From NCBI RefSeq assembly GCF_003265705.1, contig NW_020312775.1, positions 2,633,800-2,697,799 on the forward strand: 64,000 nt of DNA. The letters run 5' to 3'. The translations under genes and the position numbers were made by a program. The stretch comes from Callorhinus ursinus (taxonomy: Eukaryota; Chordata; Mammalia; Carnivora; Otariidae). Within the stretch, counting starts at the first letter, position 1; each line of letters starts with the position of its first letter. Shown here piece by piece: positions 44,591 through 54,643 of the stretch. Under the pieces are notes generated by a model. That model was not told the DNA's origin and did no database searches. It was given only the letters and a program-made list of their open reading frames with translations.

Positions 44591-47500
44591 TCAAACTCCA
44601 CATATCAGTGAGATCATATAATAATTTTCTTTCTCTGATTATTTCTCTTAGCATAATACCCTCTAGTTCCATCCATGTCATTGCAAATGGCAAGATTTCA
44701 ATTTGCTTTGCAAAAGCTTTTTATCTTGATTGTTGCATAAAATTCCATTGTGTATATATATCATATCTTGTTTATCCGTTCATCTGTCGATGGATATCTG
44801 CACTCTTTCCATAGTTTGGCTATTGTGGATATTGCTGCTATAAACATTGTGGTGCAGGTGCCCCTTCGGAACACTACATTTGTATCTCTGGGGTAAATAC
44901 CCAGTAGTGCAATTGCTGGGTTGTAAGGTAGCTCAATTTTCAACTTTTTGGGGAACCTCCATACTGTTTTCTAGAGTGGCTCCACCAGCTTGCATTCCCA
45001 CCAACAGTGTAAGAGGGTTCCCCTTTCTCTGCATCCTCGCTGACATCTGTCATTTCCTGACTTAATTTTAGCCATTCTGACTGGTGTGAGGTGGTATCTC
45101 ATTGTGGTTTTGATTTGTATTTCCCTGATGCCAAGTGATGTTGAACACTTTTTCATGTGTCTGTTGGCCATTTGGATGTCTTCTTTGCAGAAATGTGTGT
45201 TAGCATGTTCTGCCATTTCTTGATTGGATTATTTGTTCTTTGGGTGTTGAGTTTGATAAGTTCTATATAGATTTTGGATACTAGCCCTTTATCTGATATG
45301 TCATTTGCAAATATCTTCTCCCATTCTGTCGGTTGTCTTTTGGTTTTGTTGGTTGCTTCCTTTGCTTTGCAAAAGCTTTTCATCTTGATGAAGTCCCAAT
45401 AGTTCATGTTTGCCCTTGCTTCCCTGCCTTTGTTGAGGTGTCTAGGAAGAATTTGCTGCAGTTGAGGTCGAAGAGGTTGCTGCCTGTATTTTCCTCTAAG
45501 ATTTTGATAGTTTCTTGTCTCACATTTAGGTCTTTCATCAATTTTGAGTCTATTTTTGTGTATGGTGTAAGGAACTGGTCCAGTTTCATTCTTTTGCATG
45601 TGGCTGTCCAATTTTCCCAACACCATTTGTTGAAGAGACTGTCTTTTTTTCCATTGGATATTCTTTCCTGCTTTGTCAAAGATTAGTTGACCATAGAGTT
45701 GAGAGTCCATTTCTGAGTTCTCTATTCTGTTCCATTCATCTATGCATCTGTTTTTGTGCCAGTACCATACTGTCTTGATGATCACAGCTTTGTAATAGAG
45801 CTTGAGGTCCTGAATTGTGATGCCATCAGCTTTGCTTTTCTTTTTCAACATTCTTCTGGTCTTTTCTGGTTCCATACAAATTTTATGATTACTTGTTCCA
45901 TTTCTGTGAATAAAGTTGATGTTATTTTGATAAGAATTGCATTAAATGTGTAGATTGTTCTAGGTAGTAGAGACATTTTCACAATACTTGTTCTTCCAAT
46001 CCATGAGCATGGAACGTCTTTCCATTTCTTTGTGTCTTCCTCAATTTCTTTCATGAGTATTCTATAGTTTTCTGAGTACATGTTCTTTGCCACTTTGGTT
46101 AGATTTATTCCTAGATATCTTAAGAGTTTTGGTGCAATTGTAAATAGGATTGACTCTTTAATTTCTCTTTCTTCTGTCTTGTTGGTGTATAGAAATGCAA
46201 CTGATTTTAGTGCATTGATTTTGTATCCTGCTACTTTACCGAATTCCTGTATGAGTTTTAGCAGTTTTGAGGTGGAATCTTTTGGGTTTTCCACATAAAG
46301 TATCATATCATCTGCAAAGAGTGAGAGTTTGACTTCTTCTTTGTCGATTCCAGTGTTTTTTATTTTTATTGTTGTCTGATTGTTGAGGCTAGGACTTCTA
46401 GTACTATGTTGAACAGTAGTGGTGATAATGGGCTACTCTGCCATGTTCCTGATCTTAGGGGAAAAACTCTCAGATTTTCCCCATTGAGAATGATTTTTGT
46501 GTCTTTGGCCATAACACCCTGAACACGCCCGATCTCATCTGATCTCGGAAACTAAGCAGGGTCGGGCCTGGTTAGTACTTGGATGGGAGAATGATGTTCG
46601 CTGTAGGTTTTTCATAGACGGCTTTTATGATATTGAGGTATGTAACCTCTATCTCTACTTTGTGAAGAGTTTTAACCAAGAAAGAATGCTGCATTTTGTC
46701 AAATGCTTTATCTATTGAGTGTATCATATGGATCTTGTCCTTTCTTTTATTAATGTAGTATATCACATTGATTGATTTGTGGGTATTGAACCAATCTTCC
46801 ATTTCTATTTTCAATTTTTTTCTATTTTTCTATTTTTTGGAACAGTTTCAGAAGAATAAGTATTAATTCTTCTTTAAATGTTTGGCAGAATTCCCCTGGG
46901 AAGCCATCTGGCCATGGGCTCTTGTTTGTTGGGAGACTTTTGATCACTGCTTCAATTTCCTTAGTGGTTATTGGGTCTGTTCAGGTTTTCTATTTCTTCT
47001 TGGTTCAGTTTTAGTAGTTTATATGTCTCTAGAAATGCATCCATTTCTTCCATATTGTCTAATTTGCTAGCATATAGTTGCTCATAATATGTTCTTATAA
47101 TTGTTTATATTTCTTTGATGTTGGTTGTGATCTCTCCTCTTTCATTCATGATTTCATTTATTTGGGTCATTTCTCTTTTCTTTTTGATAAGTCTGGCCAG
47201 GAGTTTATCAATCTTATTAATTCTTTCAAAGAACCAGTTCCTAGTTTCATTGATCTGTTCTACTGTTCTTTTGGTTTCTATTTCATTGATTTCTGCTCTG
47301 ATCTTTATTATTTCTCTTCTCCTGCTGGGTTTAGGCTTTATTTGTTCTTCTTTCTCCAGCTCCTTTAAGTGTAGGTTAAGTTGTGTATTTGAGACCTTTC
47401 TTATTTCTTGAGAAAAGCATGTATTGCTATATACTTCCCTCTTAGGACCACCTTTGCTGCATCCCAAAGATTTTGAACAGTTGTGTTTTCATTTTCTTTT

Positions 47501-47694
47501 GTTTCCATGAATTTTTTAAATTCTTCTTTAATTTCCTGGTTGACCCATTCATTCTTTAGTAGGATACTTTTTAACCTCCAGGTATTTGAGTTTTTTCCAA
47601 ATTTCCTCTTGTGATTGAGTTCCAGTTTCAAAGTATTGTGGTCTGAAAATATGCAGGGAATGATCCCAATCTTTTGGTACCAGTTGAAACCTGA
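44591..47694 (-). pseudogene. L1-H ORF2 remnant
   Basis: Relic missing the endonuclease N-terminus. It starts at the deletion joint (47694) with WYQKIGIIPCIFSDHNTLKL, keeping the SDH motif. The RT box FADD is intact (about 46305-46320) but is followed by the 5S insert and a deletion. The longest frames of the window lie here: 45153-45875 (240 codons, C-terminal domain) and 45845-46306 (153 codons, after RT). These are the best preserved L1 reading frames in the window, yet the protein as a whole is dead. Confidence 0.9.
46501..46590 (+). pseudogene. 5S rRNA 5' fragment (pseudogene) in L1-H
   Basis: Ninety consecutive bases match mammalian 5S rRNA positions 1-90, including GATCTCGGAA and GCAGGGTCGGGCCTGGTTAG. 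By my hand count there are 6 mismatches, three of them CpG-decay type. The last about 30 bases of 5S RNA are absent, so internal promoter box C is cut. It is plus strand, opposite to the host L1. Flanked by GAGAATGAT at 46486-46494 and 46587-46595 (the right copy shares GAGA with the 5S end). Six extra bases TTTTGT precede it. No poly(A) follows. A functional gene is excluded. Confidence 0.95.
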
Positions 47695-48615
47695 GAGACC
47701 TGTTGCATTGATTCTCAAATGTCTTTACCCCCAGAATTACAGTGTGCTTGCTAGGGGCTGGGCTAAGTAATCTGCTTCCATTTGCTTTCTGTAGCTTTTG
47801 TTCCCTGAAGCCTTTCTGCACAGCTTTAGAGGATGAGAATGAAAAAGGCAGCCTCCCAATCTCTGGCTCTGGAGGAGTCGAGAGCTTGGGGTCCCCGTCC
47901 TCAGTGAGCCCTCAGAGAAAAGCAGTCATTCACTCCTGTCTCCATGGTCTCTGTCTGCACTATGTGCCCACCTGGCCTGTGACTGATCATTTTTATCTCT
48001 GGCACAGGGCCTTGTTTGGAGTCTCCAAACCCAGCATATTCCTTCCTTCCCAGGGGAGGAAGGGGAGTCTCCTTGGATCTGCCCCTTGTTGGGTCCCTGC
48101 TCAAAGAGCAGTGGCTCAACTTTGCCTCGTATCATGGTTTATGGCAACTCCAAGCTGAGAGCCCACTCCTCGGCTTTGTCTTTGCAGCTGGCTTCTCCAC
48201 TTTGATACCAGGAAGCTCCGCCATACTCAGGCAATACCAGATTTTCTGTGACCCCGAGGGTCCAGAGACTTCACTGTCTCAGTGAGTGTTCCATCCCCTG
48301 CTTAGCAACCAGGGTTATGTCCCTTACTGGAGCAAACTTCTAAAATTTCTGATTTTGTGCTCTTCTGCTCCATCACTGATGGAGACTCCCTCCCCCTCAG
48401 TCTGTCTTCCCATATATCACCTCAGGTTCACTTCTCTGCACATCCTAGCTTGCAGAAAGTGATCACTTTTCTGTTCATAGAGTTGCTGCTATTCTTTAAT
48501 CTCCTGTTGAGTTTGTAGGTGTTCAGAATGGTTTGACAGGTATCTAGCTGAACTGCTGGGACCAACTGAAATTTAGGTCTCCTACTCCTCTGCCATCTTG
48601 GACCACCTCTTCTCT
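47695..48615 (-). promoter_or_regulatory. L1-H 5' UTR
   Basis: The outer about 920 bases of an L1-A/L1-J-type 5' UTR, minus strand. The T-rich part near ORF1 is lost in the internal deletion. The head matches the L1 5' tip with the AAGATGGCAGAGG YY1-like position. No sign of present activity. Confidence 0.75.
47742..48285 (+). other. Antisense ORFs in L1-H 5' UTR
   Basis: Two overlapping frames antisense to L1-H: 47742-48158 (138 codons) and 48016-48285 (89 codons). The second aligns without gaps to L1-J 62174-62545: GRGVS-DL-LVGSLL, LWQ--AESP, AAGF--LIPGSS, DP-GPET. The first aligns with the long L1-A antisense frame (shared AQLC/FMATPS end). No known domain. They resemble primate L1 ORF0 in position only; coding is unproven. 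Confidence 0.45.
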
Positions 48616-48649
48616 TATGCTTTCTACTAAAAGTTTTATACCATACTTT

Positions 48650-48845
48650 AAAAAAATGATTTATTATTTATTTATTTATTTATTTGTCCGAGAGAAAGAG
48701 CACACAAGCAGGGGGAATGGCAGGCAGAGGGAGAAGTACACTCCCCACTGAGCAAGGATCCTGATGCAGGACTTGATCTCAGGACCCTGGGATCATGACC
48801 TGAGCTAAAAGCAGTCACTTAACTGACTGAGCCACCCAGGCCTCC
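48650..48845 (-). mobile_element. Can-SINE, minus strand
   Basis: Minus-strand Can-SINE with an expanded (TTTA)n at its left end (48661-48690). Flanking similarity TATACCATACTTTA and TATACTATAAA is a weak target-site duplication. Inserted in the ancient L1M. Confidence 0.9.
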
Positions 48846-48900
48846 CTATACTATAAAATTTTACATTTATTTCTGTGATCCATTAGAGTTAATTTATATA

Positions 48901-49007
48901 TAATATTAGATATAATATTAATTTAATATGTATAATTTCATATAAAACATATAAATATAAAATTTGCCACAGGAACATACTATCATTTCAGTGGTTGCAT
49001 TAAAACA
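48901..49007. other. AT-rich spacer
   Basis: Short TA-rich DNA between the ancient L1M and a SINE. Nothing else seen. Confidence 0.5.
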
Positions 49008-49019
49008 CATCCTTTTATG

Positions 49020-49164
49020 GGGCACCTGGGTGGCTCAGCTGGTTAAGTGTCTTCCTTCAGCTCAGGTCATGATCCTAGGGTCCTGGGATTGAGCCCCACA
49101 TAGCACTCCCTGCTCAGCAGGAAGCCTGCTTCTCCCTCTCTCAAATAAATAAAATCTTTAAAAA
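49020..49164 (+). mobile_element. Can-SINE, plus strand, shortened
   Basis: One of only two plus-strand SINEs. It begins GGGGCACCTGGGTGGCTCAG and ends AAATAAATAAAATCTTT; most of the central CT-rich block is missing, so it is about 145 bases. Target-site duplication CATCCTTTTATG (49008-49019) and AATCCTTTTACATG (49165-49178). Confidence 0.94.
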
Positions 49165-49605
49165 AATCCTTTTACATGTAACACTTATTTTTGTTAAGAC
49201 ATCTTAACAAACTAGATATAGAAAGAAAGTTCTTTTGAAAAAGAAATTTCATCAAAATGCATACTAATTCTCATACTTAATGGTGAAAATATAATCAATT
49301 ATTGTTAACAAGATTAGGATGCCTTCTCTCACCACTTCTTTTTAAAATTGTAGTAGATAAAATGATAAGTAATAAGATTAAAAAGTAAGAATCAAAGTTG
49401 TTATTCAGTAGCAATAAGATTACATAAACATTCTAAGAAAATCTACAGATGTGTTAGAATTAAAAATTGAATGATTGATTCCAGGAAGGAAGGTGGATAA
49501 AAGATCAAGAAAATCAAATAAAATCAAGAAAATAAAAAAAATCAATTAAATTCCTGAAGTTCATCTATATCCATAAAGAAAATATACCATCAAAAAATCA
49601 CATTC

Positions 49606-49788
49606 AGGGCACCTGAGTATTGATCAGTGAGTTAAGTGTCTGACTCTTCATTTTGGCTCAGGTCATGATCTCAAGATTGCAGGACTGAGCCCCACTTTGG
49701 GCTCCGTGCTAGACATAGATTCTGCTTGAGATTCTCTCTCCCTCTCCCTCTGCCCCTCCCCTCCTGCTTTCTCTCTCTATCTCTCTTA
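49606..49788 (+). mobile_element. Can-SINE, older type, plus strand
   Basis: Plus-strand SINE with GGGCACCTGAGTATTGATCA, GACTGAGCCCCACTTTGGGC and GATTCTCTCTCCCTCTCCCT, the older variant. Target-site duplication AAAAAATCACATTCA (about 49591-49605 and 49789-49803). Confidence 0.93.
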
Positions 49789-49934
49789 AAAAAATCACAT
49801 TCACAACAGCAACATAATAACAACAGTAAGGAAGACAAACAATAGTCAGAACAGGTAAAAATAGGGGTCGTGCAAAAAAAAAAAGTAGCTAAAAAAAATG
49901 TGTTACCAGTAATACCAGGATATGGAGCAGTCAG

Positions 49935-50075
49935 AGCAGACCTCATTTAGAATGTGACATTTGAGCAAATACTTGAAAAAGGTGACTTAGGTAGTCAAAG
50001 AGAGGGGCATCCCAGTCAGAGGAAATGGTGCCATGGCTCTAAGATGAGAGCATGACTGACTTATGTGAGGAATAG
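49935..50075 (-). mobile_element. L2 fragment
   Basis: GACATTTGAGCAAATACTTG, GGGGCATCCCAGTCAGAGGA and GATGAGAGCATGACTG fit the antisense of a common L2 block (GACATTTGAGCTGAGACCTG...CATTCCAGGCAGAGGGAAC). Confidence 0.6.
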
Positions 50076-50624
50076 CAGAGTCCAGTGCATAGCTTAAGAT
50101 CACTGACAAACATACAATAAAACAAATAATGGGATATTCATTGAAGTGAAATTGGGAACACAAAAATCCATAAATAGTAGACTGGATAACTTGTGGTATA
50201 TTTATTCACACAAGGGAATATCATATAGCAATGTGAATAAATGTTCTACATTTGTAAACATAGATACCCCAATATAAAAAGTTGAGTAAATCAGCAAGCT
50301 ATGAAAAATATATAAATAACTACATAAATGTTAAAACTGCACATGACAATTCCTTATAGATATAGGTATATGGTTTATGAGTACATGTTAATGTAAAAAA
50401 TATAAAAACATGGAAAAGAATACTACACCACATTTAGTGGTTACTTCTAAAAGAAGCAATTTGGAATCAGTGAGTAGCACAAAAGGGCCTTCTTCCATCT
50501 GTAATGATTTGTTTATTTTCAAATAGACGAAGCAAAGATAGTAAAATATTATCTTTTATTAAATCTGGGTAGTGGATCACTGAGTAATTAATATATTATT
50601 ATTCATTTTTTATGTTTCCGATAC

Positions 50625-50745
50625 ATTCACATGATGTGATGAGCACTGGGTATTATACACAACCAATGAATTACTGAACTCTACATCTGAAACTAAGGAT
50701 GTACTATATGTTGGCTAATTGAATTTAAATTAAAAAAAGATACAT
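50625..50745 (+). mobile_element. L1 3'-end fragment
   Basis: Plus-strand last about 110 bases of a carnivore L1 3' UTR: GTGATGAGCACTGGGTATTA, CTACATCTGAAACTAAGGAT, GTTGGCTAATTGAATTTAAA plus an A-run. Same text as 61440-61560 but diverged. Strongly 5'-truncated. Confidence 0.85.
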
Positions 50746-50859
50746 TTTATAATTAAAAAAATACAATTAATCCAAAAATATTCTTTGCTAGAAGTAAACT
50801 TTTCCTCTTAGGCATTCTGTTTTCTATCAATTTTATACTATATTTTTCATGTTTATCTA

Positions 50860-50965
50860 TTTTATTGCACCGTAGGTCTTTAGGGAGGTATGTCATATTT
50901 ACTTTACCTTCAAAGTTCCCAAAGTGCTTAGTATAGTGTCTTATACATAATAGATCTTTGATAAA
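50860..50965 (+). mobile_element. L2 3'-end fragment
   Basis: CAAAGTGCTTAGTATAGTGT and CATAATAGATCTTTGATAAA follow the sense L2 3' end (CAGTGCCTGGCACATAGTAGG...CAATAAATATTTG). Confidence 0.6.
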
Positions 50966-52384
50966 CCTGAAAGAATTATTAAAATCATATTAAATTAATG
51001 TACTTTTAACAGTCATTGGTGATTTTCCCCATGTTAGTGACTAGGATGATTGATTTACAAGTACAGAATAGAAGAAAAGTATGTGACATATTGTCTATAT
51101 GTTTATAAATGTTAAATTAAGCTTTAGTTAAAAACAATGCAAAACAAACCAACAACTCAGGTGGCCAATCTTGCCTGAGTGTAGTGAAGAAGATATAGCT
51201 TGGGATGGTTGACACCTAGATTTATGAGTATATAGAAGATGTATATTGGCTTATAAAGAAGGGCTCACAGCTGCAGAATAGACAAGGGGAGAAAGTAGTC
51301 CTTTAGATCAGTACTTACAAAAAGGAATAAGGCAGTAAGCTAAAATGAATGAAAATTATGCTGGGAAATGGGTAATTTTACTTGACATGTTAGTAATTTT
51401 TAATGATAACGAAGGTCATCTGTCACCTGCACAAAGAAAGCATATGCCTTTCATTGTGCATTTGTATATTTAATTTTAATAGCTTTGACTCTGGTTAGCC
51501 AGATAATAAACTTAGTTAAGAGGTTTATCGTCATTTCAAATTATTTATTTGACAAAAATATAACTGGCAATTCAAAATGTGTAACTTTTGGTCCTTGGAA
51601 AGAGATGCTTGGTTTGACTTTGTTTTTCACCTACTAACATTCAAAAAAACTTCAAGTAGCTCTGTATGAAGAAAACTCATCTCTCATTTATACATGACTG
51701 ATGCATCCATAATTGTTCATGTATATTTAGGATCAAATTCTTAATGCAATCAATATTTCTGTGGGAAACTCCTTCTCAATATACCATCAAGATATTTTTC
51801 AATATACTATCAAATTTTCAGTTCTCTAAGTGAAAAAAATATTGCAATTGTATATGTGTTGTATACATATTATATATATAATATATATATCTATCCCATA
51901 TACACATATTGTATAAGTGAAAGTGGGAACATTTTAATGAAATGTTAATATGTTGACTTTAATTTGGTGCTTCAAACCTTAAAACAGTGTCTTAACTAAA
52001 TTTCTTTAATAGAAACATTCCACCAATAAGAACAAAGACAATCTAAGGGAGTTGTGTGCACTGGGCATGGTTTTAAGAAGTCACAAAGATTGAGATACTT
52101 AAGTCAAATATTCTGAGTGATTGATAACTTTGTAGACAGATTGACCTGGCACTATGCTGAACAAACTAGTACTGTATTGGTTAGACAAAAGTCAAACAGC
52201 TTTTCTCCTGATGGAATATGAAATTGGGACACCGAGACACTGGCAACTCTCTATTAATAAGCTTGCTATCTCTTGCAATTCAGGATTTTAATAAGGTGTT
52301 GCATAGTACTTGGCATCACATCATTCTCATTTTGTTTAACTGAGATTTCTTCGTTTGACCATTTATTGGTAATGATAATAATTT
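50966..52384. other. Unassigned low-copy DNA
   Basis: No frame above 60 codons and no clear repeat. A TA-rich patch lies at 51850-51910 (TATATATAATATATATATC). Nothing gene-like. Confidence 0.45.
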
Positions 52385-52610
52385 CTTATATTTAACTAAT
52401 ATTTAACAGTTTTAAGTTATTTAATGTTTATTATTTCACTTGCTTCTCACAAAAACCTGTGGTTGGTAGGAATATACACTTTACAAATGATGAAACTGAG
52501 CTTGTAGAAGTTTTGTGACTTGCCTGAGGTCACATGTTCTGTTAGTAGCAAAGATCAGATTGAAATTGAGGTTTGGAGAGCTCTCCAGTGTTCTTTAGAA
52601 TATGGTATGG
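52385..52610 (-). mobile_element. MIR SINE
   Basis: Ancient tRNA-derived MIR in antisense: TTTACAAATGATGAAACTGAG, GTGACTTGCCTGAGGTCACA and TTAGTAGCAAAGATCAGATT match the MIR core order. Tail side at left with TTATTATTTCACTTGC. Confidence 0.85.
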
Positions 52611-52957
52611 TGTTCCCTCACTATTTAAAATAAAATGCGTAAACATTACAAAAGCAAACCTTTTATCTGAGCAATTTTCAGACATATTTCTGAAATACAT
52701 AATATACCTTACATCTTTTCCTCAAAGAAATTGAAACAATTTTTTTCTTTCTTTCCACTTTTTCAGTACAGTAATACTACTTATCAGTTCCAATAGAAAC
52801 ATAGCATTATAAATGTATATTTCTTACAATACTTTCTTAAATATAGAAAAAAATAATTATCACTTGAAACTGTGATGGTGATCTATCTTTATAGAAAGAT
52901 ACAGGTTAGTTCTCATAAATATGTAATATGAAAAGTTCTCAAAGTCTATGACAAAAG
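52611..52957. other. Unassigned low-copy DNA
   Basis: AT-rich, nothing recognised. Confidence 0.4.
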
Positions 52958-53160
52958 CATTCATTCAGTCAATCAAAATCTGTGCATTTAACAAATACTT
53001 GTTGATAATTCTAAATAAGAATCACATTGTCTTTGAGATAAAAATGAGCATAAGACACAGCCTTTTGTAGGCTCTGGCAAGTAAAACAGAATAAAAAGGA
53101 AAGGAAAACAAGTTAAGCATAACTCTTGCTTTCATGGAGCTTACTTCCTACAGGGCATAG
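52958..53160 (-). mobile_element. L2 fragment
   Basis: GCATTCATTCAGTCAATC, ACAAATACTTGTTGATAATT and CTTTCATGGAGCTTACTTCC are consistent with the antisense L2 3' end, with internal drift. Confidence 0.6.
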
Positions 53161-53977
53161 AGTTTGAAAAATAAGTGCTATGCATTCCAAAAAACAGAAT
53201 CTTGCCAACAAACATAAGCTTTGTAATTTGACTTAAAAATTAAGGGGCAGGCAGAAAGGAAGGGAAAAAAAAGACAGTATAAGCAAAAGTGCTGAGATAG
53301 GAATGGATTGTTCTTATTTAGGTGATGAAATATGATGAAAGCAATGTTTAAGAAAGAACATTCTGTTAGTTACAGAAGGTCTGTATCTATAGCACATAAC
53401 CCCTGCAATGCACAATGTCTTTGAAGAAGCCAGTTTTAGTTTCCTGTTTTGTTCCCTGTGCACCTGTACCAAATTCATAGACTGAAACTTAAAGAAAACA
53501 ATTGACATGTTAAGAGGGGGAGAATACATTCTGGTACCTTGAATCTTAGAATCTCCAATAATTTATTCCAACCCAATGGTGTTGAAGGTGGGGGATGGGA
53601 AAGGCAGGATGGCATGAAAAGTCTGGTGAAAGGTGTGGCTGAGAGATTGCACTTTTCATTATAGTTTATTTTAGAATATCTGAAATCCAATCAGGATTTT
53701 TTTTTCAGTTCATTGTATGAATCGTAAATGAAAGACAGAAAATTGGACCAGGACTGGGCATATCTAATTCATTAACCAATGTAGATTTAAGAGAGGGATT
53801 TTCCCAGAATTAAGTGGAATGAGAATGCAGCCAAGTAATTTCCAGTATAGAAACTATATAGCAGTAGCTTCATTTGAGAATGAATAGAAAAGAAAGCAGC
53901 ACAACAATAACAAAACGACATAGACCTTGTGAAGAAATTCTTTACTTTCCCAGAGATTTCAAAAATAAAAATGAATT
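53161..53977. other. Unassigned low-copy DNA
   Basis: Frames of 71 codons at 53314-53529 and 53475-53690 (minus) have no known domain. No repeat recognised. Confidence 0.4.
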
Positions 53978-54016
53978 TGGTAAATAACCTCTTTTTTTTT
54001 TGGTAAATAACCTCTT
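53978..54016. repeat. 17-base duplication around a T-run
   Basis: TTGGTAAATAACCTCTT occurs at 53978-53994 and again at 54000-54016, separated only by a few T residues. The form is that of a target-site duplication flanking a poly(T) with no element body. Replication slippage is the alternative. Confidence 0.85.
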
Positions 54017-54424
54017 AAAATTACCAGAAAGAGTGGAACATTGTTACAGTCTCTATCAAAACAAAACATATTCAAGGTCTCTGAAATGATAAAAAGCTAA
54101 AAAGAGAACAATTTGGTATGAATAGATAACTGATTAAGATGAGAATAAGAAGGACTACAGGGAAAATAAAAAATCTAAATGAGTAATGAGATCTGCATTA
54201 GAGGCTGTAAAAGTTATAATTAAGTGTGTATTGTAATTAAATCAATGATATTGAAAATGTAGTCAAGAAGAAAACTGAAAAAGTTTGGTCACAACTATAA
54301 TAATAAAAACTCTTTCCTAATTAAAAATTTAAAAGACCTGCAACATTTAGTAAAGATAGTAATGTAGGAGCATGCTCTTACTCTCTTGATTCTGAATTCT
54401 ACAAAAATAAACAAAAAACAACAA
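54017..54424. other. Unassigned low-copy DNA
   Basis: AT-rich; nothing recognised. Confidence 0.4.
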
Positions 54425-54438
54425 TAAAAAGAAAATTT

Positions 54439-54629
54439 TTAAAAGATTTTTATTTATTTGACAGAGAAAGAGAGACAGTGAGAGAGGGAATACAAGCAGA
54501 GGGAGTGAGAGAGGGAGAAGCAGGCTTCCCGCGGAGCAGGGAGCCCGACGTGGGGCTCGATCCCAGGACCCTGGGATCATGACCTGAGCCGAAGGCAGAC
54601 GCCCAATGACTGAGCCATCCAGGCGCCCC
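54439..54629 (-). mobile_element. Can-SINE, young-type, minus strand
   Basis: Minus-strand Can-SINE with several CpGs kept (CTTCCCGCGGAGCAGGGAG, CCCGACGTGGGGCTCG). Perfect 14-base duplication TAAAAAGAAAATTT (54425-54438 and 54630-54643). One of the youngest insertions here. Confidence 0.97.
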
Positions 54630-54643
54630 TAAAAAGAAAATTT

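Larger units (their letters stand above)
44330..48615 (-). mobile_element. L1-H, internally deleted LINE-1
   Basis: Minus-strand L1 with both natural ends: poly(T)/3' UTR at 44330 and 5' head at 48600 (reverse of CTACTCCTCTGCCATCTTGG). Duplication TATGTTTTCTT (about 44319-44329) and TATGCTTTCTA (48616-48626). Only 4.3 kb long. ORF1, the ORF1-proximal 5' UTR and the N-terminal endonuclease are absent, joined at 47692-47694, and another about 230 bases are missing near 46795. It carries a 5S rRNA fragment at 46501. Its 5' UTR is the L1-A/L1-J type. Confidence 0.93.
36420..48900 (-). mobile_element. Ancient L1M split by five inserts
   Basis: One minus-strand old L1 in pieces: 36420-36623, 43407-43949, 44007-44026, 44238-44320, 48616-48650 and 48846-48900. 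Read together they give the L1 C-terminal order without overlap (TTGGAGATTATGAATAAAGC; AACTTTTTCAAAGTAACTGT; TTATTTTCTCCCAGGTTGTG; TGATCCATTAGAGTTAATT). The inserts are L1-G, an L1 3' tip, a SINE, L1-H and a second SINE. Most junctions carry target-site duplications, so the parts can be rejoined in order. Confidence 0.82.
49190..50620 (+). mobile_element. Old L1M fragments, RT to 3' part
   Basis: Plus-strand decayed ORF2: CTCATACTTAATGGTGAAAA, GGATGCCTTCTCTCACCACT and TAAATTCCTGAAGTTCATCT follow RT order (49190-49591). After a SINE and an L2-like stretch, 50100-50620 resembles an old L1 C-terminal/3' region (GGGATATTCATTGAAGTG, GGAATATCATATAGCAATG). The second part could be a separate insertion. 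No frame survives. Confidence 0.6.

Noticed and set aside
45153..45875. 240-codon minus-strand frame, longest in the window, as a host gene
   Set aside because: It is the C-terminal part of L1-H ORF2 ([24 protein letters not shown] text) in L1 order with its neighbours.
46501..46590. Functional 5S rRNA gene
   Set aside because: Only positions 1-90 are present, promoter box C is cut, no T-run terminator follows, and CpG-type mutations have accumulated.
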